Positions 33,800 through 44,919 of a stretch of 64,000 nt of DNA are shown piece after piece. The position numbers and the translations under genes were made by a program. Each line of letters starts with the position of its first letter. Position 1 is the stretch's first letter. Source of the stretch: an uncultured Collinsella sp. (lineage in GTDB: Bacteria; Actinomycetota; Coriobacteriia; Coriobacteriales; Coriobacteriaceae); NCBI GenBank assembly GCA_900540895.1, contig UQHV01000001.1:62001-126000 (forward strand), read 5' to 3'. A model generated the notes under the pieces. That model did no database searches and was not told the origin of the DNA. It saw nothing but the letters and a program-made list of their open reading frames with translations.

Positions 33800-36022
33800 A
33801 TGAATATGCTCAAAATCTCGAAGGCAATCTTTAGGTCGCTCATCTCCTCCAGGTCGCTCTGTGTTGCCGTTGTTGCGCTGATGGTTCTTTGTGCTTTGCC
33901 CGTCTTCAGGAGCGCGGCTGGCATCGACGGACGGGTCGAATACCTCGAGTCGGGAATAACCCGTGTTGAGCAGGAATTGTCAGCATCCTATGCGGATGCG
34001 CTTGTGAATGCGGGGGAGGAGGGTGTCTATACCTCTTCATCAAGCATGCCCGCGCTTCTGTACCCTCTTGCCGCGGGGCGTCTTGTCTTGGCGCCGCTCT
34101 CTACTCTGCTTCCGTTTCTGCAGGTATCGGATGGAGCGTACTCCTTTTATGACGGATCGAAGGAGTACTTGCTATGGGCCGCAACGGCCGTTGCCGTCTC
34201 GTTCCTTGCCGCGCGTCTTAACAAACGTGAAAAACTCATCATCCAGGCACCGATGGGTGAGCTGGGCAGGCTTGTTGCATCGAGCGTATGGGCGAGTGTT
34301 TTTGCGATGCTTGCCGTCTTCGCCGTCAATCTTCCAGGGATAATCGCCGCACTTGTGAAGAATGGCCCGGGCTCGCTGTTCTATCCGATAGGCTACGTTC
34401 AATATGCGACTCCGGTTATCAAACCGGCTTGGCTGGTGTTCGCACAGACGGCCATCTTGCAATTCTTGGTGGCGGCGTTCATCTCGCTCGTCGTTCACCT
34501 TGCCGTGAAGATTGCCAATAACCCTACGCTTGGAAACGTGTTCGTATGTGCCCTGATGGGGGCGACGATGGTTCCCGGGTATTACGGAAGATCCATCGCT
34601 TTACGTGAGTTCGCCCTGTTGAATCCCCTTACGTATGCGAACACTGAGTTGACCGTCGGCGCCTATAGCCCGTACCCGACAACGCAGATAGTGAATCTGC
34701 CTGGACTTTGCTTCGAGCGTGGCGCGATTACCCTCGTATGCGCAATCGGGATCGAGGTGCTGGCAATTAGCCTGCTTTGCGTTGCTGGAAAGAGCGGCTG
34801 CGCGCGCCCGATGTCCCCGATTTGTCTTGAGAGAGGTTCCTTCACCGCATCGAGAACGACAGCCCGTTCGAGCGCTTGTGCCTCCGCCGTTGCATACGTA
34901 AGAACGATGGGGAAGCTGCTCCTGCATTCTCCTGCCCTCGCCGTATGCGCGATTGCAATGTCGACGGCGATGCTGGCCCCGGCTCTGGTCGAGGTGTTTC
35001 CTGACGCTGGTGACGTTTCCGCTGTTCGGTATAGGGATGGGGAGCTCCGTTCAATAGATCGGTATCTAGAGCAGGACGCTGCGAATATGGACGTCGAGGG
35101 CAAAGCGGCCCTGGAAGGCATGCGAGATGCTCTTTCGGGTTTCGTGTACGCGCCCACGCCTGCGGAGGGGTTTCGAAGCCTTGCGACGTACGAGCGCGCT
35201 CGAGGCGAGCTGGGCGCGGCAGATGCGACCCTCCTGCAATCGATCGGAATCGAGCCGGAGACTCCTTCTCGTGCGGAGGCGCGCGCCCTTCTGCTCGAGT
35301 CGATCGCGAGCTTGCCGGCCCCCAAGGTTTACGAGTTAAGTACGAAGATGCCCCCATTAATCCTCCTTTCCTATCTCCAGGCAGCGCTTCCTTCCTTGTT
35401 TTGGCTGTTGCCCGTGGTTGTCACATCGCTTGCGTGCACCCACCTGCGGTGCCGTTCCCTTCTGGTTTTCCAAGTCCCCGCAACAGCGCATGTGCGTTTT
35501 CTGACGGCTGTTGCGCTGTCTCTCCTGCTTGGCTTGGCGCTGCTTTTGGTGTCGATGGTTCCCGCTGCGGTTGTGTCCTTGATTAAGAACGGTGCGGGTG
35601 GTTCGGAGTATCCCGTCGCTCTCATTCGGGCGGGAGCTTCGACAACGTCCATGGTGGGGGAGGCGGTGTTGTGCAGTATTCCGTTGCTGGTCATGGCATA
35701 CGGCGTGATTTCCGTCGTCGCTGCGTTGACAGCAGCGATTAGCCGCAACCCCGTTGTCGCCGGAGTGGTTTGCGCGGTTCTCCTGGTGTTGGGTTCGTTG
35801 AGCGCTCATGTTGAAAACGCGGGCATGGGCGTCGCGCTGCTGGCTCCATTCGCCTCGTTTGATTCCGCTTCCCAGGTGGGGACGATTGGGTTCCTTGGGC
35901 GAGGGACGAACGCGATGCCTTTTGGAGAGGTCGTCGGCGCATCGGGCGCTCTGCTGGTGGTCTTGGGCGCCGTATCTCCGTTGATGGTGCGCCTGAGTGT
36001 TCCAAAGATCGAAAGGGGATGA
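33800..36022 (+). CDS. ABC exporter permease, internally duplicated
   Basis: A 740-residue membrane protein made of two related halves. Each has an N-terminal helix, a large extracellular loop and about five helices. Similar segments such as IIAALVKNGPGSLFYP (near residue 188) and VVSLIKNGAGGSEYP (near residue 590) show the duplication, as do the paired ANNPTLGNVFVCALM and SRNPVVAGVVCAVLL. The second half carries a longer hydrophilic loop. The start at 33800 has AAGG upstream; 33782 is an alternative. The ATPase gene overlaps or follows directly. Substrate unknown; peptide or antimicrobial export or immunity is possible. Confidence 0.75.
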   Translation: MNMLKISKAIFRSLISSRSLCVAVVALMVLCALPVFRSAAGIDGRVEYLESGITRVEQELSASYADALVNAGEEGVYTSSSSMPALLYPLAAGRLVLAPLSTLLPFLQVSDGAYSFYDGSKEYLLWAATAVAVSFLAARLNKREKLIIQAPMGELGRLVASSVWASVFAMLAVFAVNLPGIIAALVKNGPGSLFYPIGYVQYATPVIKPAWLVFAQTAILQFLVAAFISLVVHLAVKIANNPTLGNVFVCALMGATMVPGYYGRSIALREFALLNPLTYANTELTVGAYSPYPTTQIVNLPGLCFERGAITLVCAIGIEVLAISLLCVAGKSGCARPMSPICLERGSFTASRTTARSSACASAVAYVRTMGKLLLHSPALAVCAIAMSTAMLAPALVEVFPDAGDVSAVRYRDGELRSIDRYLEQDAANMDVEGKAALEGMRDALSGFVYAPTPAEGFRSLATYERARGELGAADATLLQSIGIEPETPSRAEARALLLESIASLPAPKVYELSTKMPPLILLSYLQAALPSLFWLLPVVVTSLACTHLRCRSLLVFQVPATAHVRFLTAVALSLLLGLALLLVSMVPAAVVSLIKNGAGGSEYPVALIRAGASTTSMVGEAVLCSIPLLVMAYGVISVVAALTAAISRNPVVAGVVCAVLLVLGSLSAHVENAGMGVALLAPFASFDSASQVGTIGFLGRGTNAMPFGEVVGASGALLVVLGAVSPLMVRLSVPKIERG

Positions 36023-36027
36023 TCTCG

Positions 36028-36768
36028 ATGATTGACCTTCAAACGCTGACGATCTCTTATGGAAAGAAGGTGCTCGTAGATTCGGTGAACGCTGAGTTTG
36101 CCCCGGGTACGGTCTACGGTCTCGTCGCTCCGAACGGGCATGGAAAGACGACGTTGCTGCGTGCGATGGCAGGTTTGCCGGGTCCTCGCGTGGACGGGAG
36201 CATCGTTCTGGATGAGGTGCAGGGTACGGGTGCGAGAGAGGTCCGTTCTATGATCTTCTATGCACCTGGTGAGGGGACGCTGCTGTATCCCGGATTGCGT
36301 GCGGAAGATCACCTCAAGATGGTTTGCGATATGTGGCCGCATGCTCGCGATATCGAAGAGATAGTGGAACAAACGCAGATAGGCGAGTTCGCGAAGATGA
36401 GGATCCGCACTCTGAGCCAGGGCATGAAGCAGCAGCTTACCCTGGCGATTGCGTATGCGACGGGCGCGCGGTACCTTCTATTAGATGAGCCCATGAACGC
36501 GCTCGACCCCAGCAGGGTGGACTTGCATTCCGAGATTCTCAGGAAGCTGGCCGATTCTGGTACGTGCATCATCATGTCATCCCACATCTTGGATTCGGTC
36601 GATAGGCTGTGCGATGAGATTCTGTTTTTGAAGGATGGGAGGCTCATTAGAAGCATTCCGCAAGATGATGCTGCGCCGAAGTCTCCTGGATCCCATTTCG
36701 CAAAGCCTGCCGGACGCGCCGAGGGTGCGCTAAGCGCGTATCGGCGGCTCTACGGAGAGGGCGGGTAG
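36028..36768 (+). CDS. ABC transporter ATPase
   Basis: A 246-residue ATPase. Walker A is GLVAPNGHGKTTLLRAMAGL (near residue 36), the signature is TLSQGMKQQ (near residue 131), Walker B is YLLLDEPMNALDPSR, and the switch histidine lies in MSSHILD. ATG 36028 has AAAGGGG 9 bases upstream; ATG 36019 overlaps the permease stop (ATGA) but is badly spaced. It forms a two-gene exporter with the permease. Its TAG is followed in frame by a fragment of another ABC ATPase. Confidence 0.9.
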   Translation: MIDLQTLTISYGKKVLVDSVNAEFAPGTVYGLVAPNGHGKTTLLRAMAGLPGPRVDGSIVLDEVQGTGAREVRSMIFYAPGEGTLLYPGLRAEDHLKMVCDMWPHARDIEEIVEQTQIGEFAKMRIRTLSQGMKQQLTLAIAYATGARYLLLDEPMNALDPSRVDLHSEILRKLADSGTCIIMSSHILDSVDRLCDEILFLKDGRLIRSIPQDDAAPKSPGSHFAKPAGRAEGALSAYRRLYGEGG

Positions 36769-36909
36769 TCAAGTCATCTACTCGACGACCTGGCAGACCT
36801 CACCAATTCGTTCTACTTCATCGAGGCCGGCACACTCGTGGAAAAGACCGAGTCGTCTTCGCAAACGCTCAAGCAGGAATACCTCGATACATACGAAGGA
36901 GGTGAATGA
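36769..36909 (+). pseudogene. C-terminal remnant of a second ABC ATPase
   Basis: The 46 codons after the ATPase TAG read SSHLLDDLADLTNSFYFIEA and on to a TGA. This is the stretch that follows Walker B in ABC ATPases (compare MSSHILDSVDRL in the gene upstream), so the first three quarters of a second ATPase are missing. It is in the same frame as the upstream gene. The next gene is 1 base away, which suggests they once formed an operon. Confidence 0.75.
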
Positions 36910-36910
36910 C

Positions 36911-37336
36911 ATGAAGACCGGCTCCGCCAAAATACCCATTGCGCTGGCGTTATTGGTCGCGATAGTCGCAATCGCAGTCTCTGCCATATCCATAAAAGAT
37001 GCGAACACCTTGAAACATGGCATTTCCGAAGGGTTCCGCCTAGACGGAGTGTACCGAGACCACGAGACCGGCTTAACCCAGCTCTCCTTCCTTGGGGAAG
37101 ACGAAAACAGGTGGCAAATCGTCGACAGCAATGGAAATGTGACCGACGGTTCATTTGAGACAACCGGCGATCCGAACATCTTCATGTTGGCCGACCAATC
37201 AGGAGATGATTACGGATTTGTCCACCTGGCTTACGCCTCCGCAGACGGAAACCAAGGAAGCCTTTATTTGAACACCGGAACGTCGGTGCTCGAATTTGAC
37301 AAGGTAACCAGCGGCCCGGCTTTCGTCGTGCCGTAA
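36911..37336 (+). CDS. small membrane-anchored protein of unknown function
   Basis: 141 residues. A hydrophobic N-terminal segment (IPIALALLVAIVAIAVSAIS) is probably an uncleaved anchor. The remaining 110 residues are polar and predicted to be outside, with FRLDGVYRDHETGLTQLSFL at the start. I do not recognise a family. GGAGGTG lies 6 bases before the ATG, inside the end of the ABC remnant. A hairpin terminator follows. Confidence 0.65.
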   Translation: MKTGSAKIPIALALLVAIVAIAVSAISIKDANTLKHGISEGFRLDGVYRDHETGLTQLSFLGEDENRWQIVDSNGNVTDGSFETTGDPNIFMLADQSGDDYGFVHLAYASADGNQGSLYLNTGTSVLEFDKVTSGPAFVVP

Positions 37337-37360
37337 ATGCAAATCGAGCGTCACGAGAGA

Positions 37361-37391
37361 AGAGGGGACTGGCCTTGCCAGCCCCCTCTTC
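37361..37391 (+). terminator. terminator after the island operon
   Basis: AGAGGGGACTGGC (37361-37373) pairs with GCCAGCCCCCTCT (37377-37389) with one mismatch. A second, perfect 13-base hairpin (CATGACCACCCGC with its complement, 37424-37452) lies downstream. Confidence 0.75.
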
Positions 37392-37486
37392 CCCTTACGG
37401 TCACAAACATCCAGTTCGTGAAACATGACCACCCGCTATGCGGGTGGTCATGATTTAACAATGTCAACTGAACCTGATTCAGTTTA

Positions 37487-37556
37487 GTTGATTTCCGATC
37501 TCAGCCGAACGTATTGAGCGGATAGGCCGTTTCCGCAGTCAGCCGAACGCCCCCGA
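37487..37556 (+). repeat. 70-bp direct repeat, right copy
   Basis: 64 of 70 positions match 31949-32018. It is preceded by the palindrome AACTGAA-CCTGA-TTCAGTT (37466-37484) and lies next to the transposase remnant. Confidence 0.85.
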
Positions 37557-37595
37557 GGCCCCTCTCAGGCTTCGGGGACGGCATTTTCCCAGTTG

Positions 37596-37811
37596 AAGGA
37601 ACGGTGGAGATGCGTTTTGCACCACGCGGCTGCGGCGCTTGAGCTCGCGGTCGGTGCGCTCCTGCACGTTGTCGGTGCGCAACCCGACGTGGTGCTCGTA
37701 GGGGAAGTCCAAGTAGGCCAGGGCCTCGGCCTCGGTCTCTTCCAGCACCTCGGTGGCCTTGGGGCGGAAACCCTCGATCTGCCTGATGGCGAGCTGGCAG
37801 AGCCCGCGCAT
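37596..37811 (-). pseudogene. IS256-family transposase remnant
   Basis: A stretch of about 65 codons containing EALAYLDFPYEHHVGLRTDN and VQERTDRELKRRSRVVQ, the C-terminal signature of IS256/Mutator transposases. Homology stops after RVVQ, and the N-terminal catalytic part is absent. It marks past mobile-element activity at the right edge of the island. Confidence 0.85.
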
Positions 37812-37960
37812 GTGTTTGTTAACGTCGTAATTGCGGGTTTGGTCATATCGGGTTTCCGGGCTTGAGCACGTAAAAATTAAAACAAATTTGCATTCAAGTT
37901 ATTATTTACAGTCGTTTTAAGACGGAGTGGAATGCGGGCGCACAAGGAGATGCGGAATCG

Positions 37961-38584
37961 ATGAGAGTCTCAAAAAATACTGCAGTGTTATCATCCTTCA
38001 TCCTCTCTATTCTTCCATTTCTGATTCTATGGGCGGCTTGGTCGGCCCTCCCCGATACAATTCCGGCTCATTGGAGTGGGGGTGTGGTTGATCGTTGGGG
38101 AAATAAGTTTGAATTGCTGGCTGTTCCGCTGTTTTCCCTGATTGGTTCTATTGCAATTTCTGTGTACCTTATTGTTTCCACGCGGCGAAGAGAGTTCGCG
38201 GATTTCTCTGTTCGAATGCGACGGGACTTTCTTGCGTGCTATATTTCTGGCCTTCTTTTATCGACAGCCTGTTCAGTGATAACTGCCGTGTGGGTTCAGT
38301 TGATTCTTACGCAAAACACTGCGGTTGATGGGGGGCTTGGACTATCGATCCCGTATTCCCTTCCCGGGCTATATGTGATCTTGTGCGCTTTGCCGCCTTT
38401 TTATGCGAGCGGCGGGAGTAAAAGGGCAGAGCGCCTGATAACAGTGCTCATTGGCAGCGCGGAGATTGTTCTTTGTGGAATAGTGCTTGAAGGTTCGGCT
38501 GCCTCTTATGCGATGATTGGGCTGATGATTCTGTTCTGTGCGCTTGGGATTGTGTCGCAGGTTAGGGATAGCCGGTCCTTATGA
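37961..38584 (+). CDS. DUF1648-domain membrane protein
   Basis: 207 residues with about five hydrophobic segments. LPDTIPAHWSGGVVDRWGNK (near residues 30-49) is the DUF1648 signature seen in SdpI-like proteins. Only the DUF1648 part is clear; the SdpI C-terminal half is not. Its base composition is clearly more AT-rich than the neighbours, which suggests transfer. Some relatives give immunity to secreted toxins; none is visible here. Confidence 0.72.
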   Translation: MRVSKNTAVLSSFILSILPFLILWAAWSALPDTIPAHWSGGVVDRWGNKFELLAVPLFSLIGSIAISVYLIVSTRRREFADFSVRMRRDFLACYISGLLLSTACSVITAVWVQLILTQNTAVDGGLGLSIPYSLPGLYVILCALPPFYASGGSKRAERLITVLIGSAEIVLCGIVLEGSAASYAMIGLMILFCALGIVSQVRDSRSL

Positions 38585-38715
38585 GTTGAATTACTCATGC
38601 GGACATCTGAGAAGATATGTAGGCGGCCGCTCTCGGGGGCGGGTGCCTGGGCTCGCCCCTACAATTGCCGATGAGACGTGCAATCGCTCTTGAGATCCTG
38701 AGACGGAGGTTGCCA

Positions 38716-38814
38716 ATGAGGGATATCGAGGCATCTCGCCTGCTGCTGCGGGCGTGGCGCGTGAACGATGCCGCGGAGGCAGCGTCGGTCTTCCGATGCG
38801 CGTCAGATCCTTAA
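38716..38814 (+). pseudogene. GNAT acetyltransferase N-terminal stub
   Basis: A 32-codon frame, MRDIEASRLLLRAWRVNDAA and on to ASDP, then TAA. The pattern SRLLLRAWRxxDA...ASDP is the start of RimJ/RimL-type acetyltransferases, which are normally about 180 residues. GGAGG precedes the ATG. Everything after the first strand and helix is lost. Confidence 0.65.
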
Positions 38815-38894
38815 GGGCCAGCCCGTGTTGTGCCGAAAAGACCGTGAACCTTTTGTGGGACGCGCGGCGCCGTGGTACCATAGCCGAGTTTGTT

Positions 38895-38943
38895 GTCTTG
38901 GTCGGAAACCAAGACGCCTTATGCGCTGATCGGTAACCAGCGC
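38895..38943 (+). promoter_or_regulatory. rpmE: two tandem hairpins in the rpmE leader
   Basis: Hairpin 1 (38895-38915) is GTCTTGGT-CGGAA-ACCAAGAC, and hairpin 2 (38923-38943) is GCGCTGAT-CGGTA-ACCAGCGC. Each is 21 bases with a CGGWA loop, and they are 7 bases apart. They end 22 bases before the L31 start, which suggests a ribosomal-protein leader for autoregulation. Confidence 0.6.
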
Positions 38944-38965
38944 CTGACCAATAAGGAGTCCTACC

Positions 38966-39391
38966 ATGAAGCAGGGTATCCATCCCCAGTATGTCGAGTG
39001 CACGGTGACGTGCTCCTGCGGCAACACCTTCAAGACGCACGCTACCGTGTCCGAGATGAAGGTCGAGCTTTGCAACGAGTGCCACCCGTTCTACACCGGC
39101 CAGCAGAAGTTCGTCGACACCGGTGGACGCGTCCAGCGCTTCGCCGACAAGTTCGGTGGCGCCGCTGCCGCCCAGCTCAAGAAGGCCGAGGAGGCCAAGG
39201 CTGCCAAGGCCGCCAAGGCTGCTGAGGCCGAGGCCGCTCGCAAGGCCGCCGCTGAGGCTAAGGCTGCCGAGAAGGCTAAGCGTGCCGCTAAGTTTGCCGA
39301 GGAGGCTGCCAAGCAGGCCGCCGAGGCTCCCGCAGAGGCTCCCGTCGAGGAGGCCGCTGCCGAGGCCGAGACCACCGAGGCTGCTGAGTAA
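38966..39391 (+). CDS. rpmE: 50S ribosomal protein L31 with long C-terminal extension
   Basis: 141 residues against about 70 for ordinary L31. Residues 1-70 are L31 with the zinc-binding cysteines TCSCGNTF and CNECHPFYTG, and VDTGGRVQRFADKFGG. The other 70 residues are a Lys/Ala/Glu repeat (KAAKAAKAAEAEAARKAAAE and similar) likely to form a charged helix or coiled coil, ending in Glu/Ala/Pro. The tail may reach outside the subunit. A terminator follows. Confidence 0.93.
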   Translation: MKQGIHPQYVECTVTCSCGNTFKTHATVSEMKVELCNECHPFYTGQQKFVDTGGRVQRFADKFGGAAAAQLKKAEEAKAAKAAKAAEAEAARKAAAEAKAAEKAKRAAKFAEEAAKQAAEAPAEAPVEEAAAEAETTEAAE

Positions 39392-39700
39392 ATAGCTCGC
39401 CGAGGACACACTCGCATTCATGGCATAAGGGCCGTGCATCCATTTGGGTGCGCAGCCCTTTTTCTTTTTAAATTAGTGCAAACTAACCTGTCCCCATGGC
39501 ACCACATGGCAGAGAGGCAGCGTTTGCCCAGATAAACCTGCCAAAATTAACCTGTCCCATTGTGGCAGGTTGGTCGTAGTTATTACGTGGCGGTCGAGCT
39601 CGACCGTATAGGCCGCGCCTTGTTTGGCTAAAGTACAATCATCTGTGTTTAACTCGCCCGCAGCTGCACGGCGTGGGCGATGGCCAAAAAGGAAAACCAC
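39392..39700 (+). other. rpmE-secA interval
   Basis: Contains the rpmE terminator (39427-39468: AAGGGC...GCCCTT with GTGCATCC/GGGTGCGC, then Ts). It also holds a cluster of AACCTG(T/C)CC-type motifs at 39483-39571, including AACCTGTCCCATTGTGGCAG (39549-39568), related to a sequence before the recombinase gene at 52594. No gene is seen. Confidence 0.7.
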
Positions 39701-42507
<2,807 letters not shown>

Positions 42508-42508
<1 letters not shown>

Positions 42509-43656
42509 TGGCTGAGGCTTTAGAGGTAACGCCCGCCGAGCTGGACGCGTTCGCGGACCGGCTCGGTGAGGTCGAGTCGTATCTCCACCTGGACGAGAAG
42601 CGTACCCGCGTGTTCGAGCTCGAGGCCAAAAGTGTTGCCCCTGGCTTTTGGGATGACGCCGACGCCGCCCGTGCCACCATGGAGGAGATCGCGCGCACCA
42701 AGGAAGATATCGCTGCCGTGGACACCGCGCGCGGCGAGCTTTCCGATGCCCGCGCCGCGCTGGAGCTTGCCGAGGAGATGGGGGATGACCCCGACGCCGC
42801 CGCCCTTCGCGAGGAGGCTGCAGCCACGGCTGAGCGCCTGGCCCGTGCCATCGATGAGCTTGAGCTTTCGAGCTGGTTTACCGGTGAGTTCGATCACGGC
42901 GATGCCATCGTGACCATCAAGCCCGGACAGGGTGGTCTGGAGGCCCAGGACTGGACCTTCATGCTCTTTAAGATGTACATGAAGTACTGCCAGCGTCGCG
43001 GCTGGAAGGTCACCATCAACGACTGTCCCGCGGCCGAGGTCATCGGCATCGACCGCGCGACCTTTACCGTCGAGGGCAAGGACGCATTTGGCATGCTGCG
43101 CGCCGAGGCCGGCGTCCACCGCTTGGTTCGCATTAGCCCCACCGACGACAAGAAGCGCCGCCAGACCACGTTTGCCGGCGTCGAGGTCATCCCCGTGCTA
43201 CCCGATGATATCGACATCGAGATCAGTCCTGATGACATCCGCGTGGACGTGTACCACGCGAGCGGCCCGGGCGGTCAGGGCGTCAACACCACCGACTCCG
43301 CCGTGCGCGTGACGCATTTCCCCAGCGGCATTGTGGTCACCTGCCAAAACGAGCGCAGCCAGATCCAGAACAAGGCCGCGTGCATGCAGATCCTCAAGGC
43401 TCGCCTGTACGAGATTGAGCTCGAGAAGCGCGCCGAGGCCCTGGATGAGATTCGTGGACCCAAGACCACGATCGGCTTTGGCAACCAGATTCGCAGCTAC
43501 GTGCTCTACCCGTATCAGATGGTTAAGGACCTACGCACGGGCGTGGAGACCAGCAATGTCGAGGCAGTTCTTGACGATGGCGACCTGGACCCGTTTGTTA
43601 TTGGCTACCATCGCTGGGCGACCGGCAACGCCGATGCAGAAGGCTCGGAGGTCTAA
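42508..43656 (+). CDS. prfB: peptide chain release factor 2
   Basis: A 382-residue class I release factor. GPGGQGVN places the catalytic GGQ at residues 255-257. The overall sequence and prfB position next to secA identify RF2. The reading frame is continuous: there is no CTTTGA programmed frameshift site near codon 25. The stop-codon recognition tripeptide, SPF in almost all RF2, reads SPT here (residues 210-212). It is translationally coupled to secA. Two hairpins follow it. Confidence 0.92.
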
Positions 43657-43780
43657 AACATCGGGCGGCTTCAAGCCGATGCCAAGCCTAACGGTTGGAC
43701 GGGTTTGTATCCAGAACAAACCCTGCGCAGGGGTGGTTTTTGTTCGGCGAATCGGTAGAATCGAATACAGCAAGAAGTTC

Positions 43781-43809
43781 AAAGCGCATCCGTTTGGGTG
43801 CGCTTTTTT
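43781..43809 (+). terminator. terminator between prfB and yitT
   Basis: AAAGCGCATCC-GTTT-GGGTGCGC followed by six Ts. It ends only 12 bases before the yitT ATG. An upstream hairpin (around CCTGCGCAGG, 43718-43739) also ends in Ts. A TAGAAT box at 43756-43761 lies before this terminator, so yitT may be controlled by read-through. Confidence 0.75.
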
Positions 43810-43821
43810 GAGGGAGGCAGC

Positions 43822-44712
43822 ATGGCATATCGTCTGGACATCAAGCGCATTCTTTCGATGAACTTCTTTCACGACCTGCCCCAGATCATGTTGGGGTGTG
43901 CCTTGGCCGCCATCGCGACCGACCTGTTTTTGATTCCCAATGGTCTTGCCGCCGGTGGCGTTACGGGCCTTGCCACCATTATCCAGGCGGTCGGCGCGGC
44001 GCGAGGCGTGTCGCTTCCCGTCGGTATCCAGACCATCGTGATGAACGCCTTGCTGCTGCTGGTCGTTATGCGCGAGGGCGGCATGTTCTACGTGGTGCAG
44101 ACCGCGACGGGCTTTGTGCTGCTGGGCTTCTTTACCGATCTGTTCGCCCCGTTTGTAGCACCTCTGGCGGATGCGGACCTGATGCTTCCCGCCATGTGGG
44201 GTGGCATTATTACGGGCATCGGTTACGGCATGGTGTTGCGTGCCGGCGCCAACACCGGCGGCTCGGACACGATTGGCCAAATCATTTCGCGTAACACCTC
44301 GCTGCCGGTGGGCTCGACCGTCATGGCGATCGACGTTGCCGTGTGTGCGCTGTCGGCTCCGGTCTTTTCAATCGAAAACGCACTATATGCAGGCCTTTCG
44401 ATGGTCATTAGCGGCTATGTGATCGATGCCGTGGTCGATGGCGGCAACAAACGCCGTATGGTACTCATCATCTCGGATAAGTTCCCTGATATCGCTGCCG
44501 ATATCATGTATGGCCTGGGTCGTGGTTGTACCAAGTTTAAGGCGACTGGCATGTATTCGGGTGCCGAGAAGCCGGTGATTATGGTCATCGTGAGCCGTCG
44601 AGAGCTCAATACCCTCAAGACGATCGTGCGCGAGCGCGATCCTCACGCCATTGTGACGGTCGCTGACGTTACGGAAGCCTTCGGCGAGGGATTCAAGGAC
44701 ATTAGCGCGTAG
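43822..44712 (+). CDS. YitT family membrane protein (DUF161/DUF2179)
   Basis: A 296-residue protein. About five membrane segments begin near MLGCALAAIATDLFLIPNGL, the GTNTGG-like repeat NTGGSDTIGQ is present, and the C-terminal soluble DUF2179 domain has TGMYSGAEKPVIMVIVSRRE. Function is unknown for the family. The ATG at 43822 has GGGAGG upstream. Confidence 0.88.
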   Translation: MAYRLDIKRILSMNFFHDLPQIMLGCALAAIATDLFLIPNGLAAGGVTGLATIIQAVGAARGVSLPVGIQTIVMNALLLLVVMREGGMFYVVQTATGFVLLGFFTDLFAPFVAPLADADLMLPAMWGGIITGIGYGMVLRAGANTGGSDTIGQIISRNTSLPVGSTVMAIDVAVCALSAPVFSIENALYAGLSMVISGYVIDAVVDGGNKRRMVLIISDKFPDIAADIMYGLGRGCTKFKATGMYSGAEKPVIMVIVSRRELNTLKTIVRERDPHAIVTVADVTEAFGEGFKDISA

Positions 44713-44919
44713 GGTCGACTGCGTTCCATCCAAAAGACGTTCACATTGATAAACCGTTTCATCAGCGGTTCTGCCTGCTAAATTGTTCAAATAATGATAA
44801 AAACTCTGGTAAAGCCATCAGTTTCCAGCATAATGAATGACGTACGTGCATTGCGGCTGTGTTGGGATTACCTTCGGTGCCGTGCGCATTTTGTCTAATG
44901 AGGATGAAAGGAAGGCACA

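Noticed and set aside
31949..37556. Island inserted at a tRNA gene
   Set aside because: No tRNA lies at either repeat; the only tRNAs in the window are at 55.2 kb.
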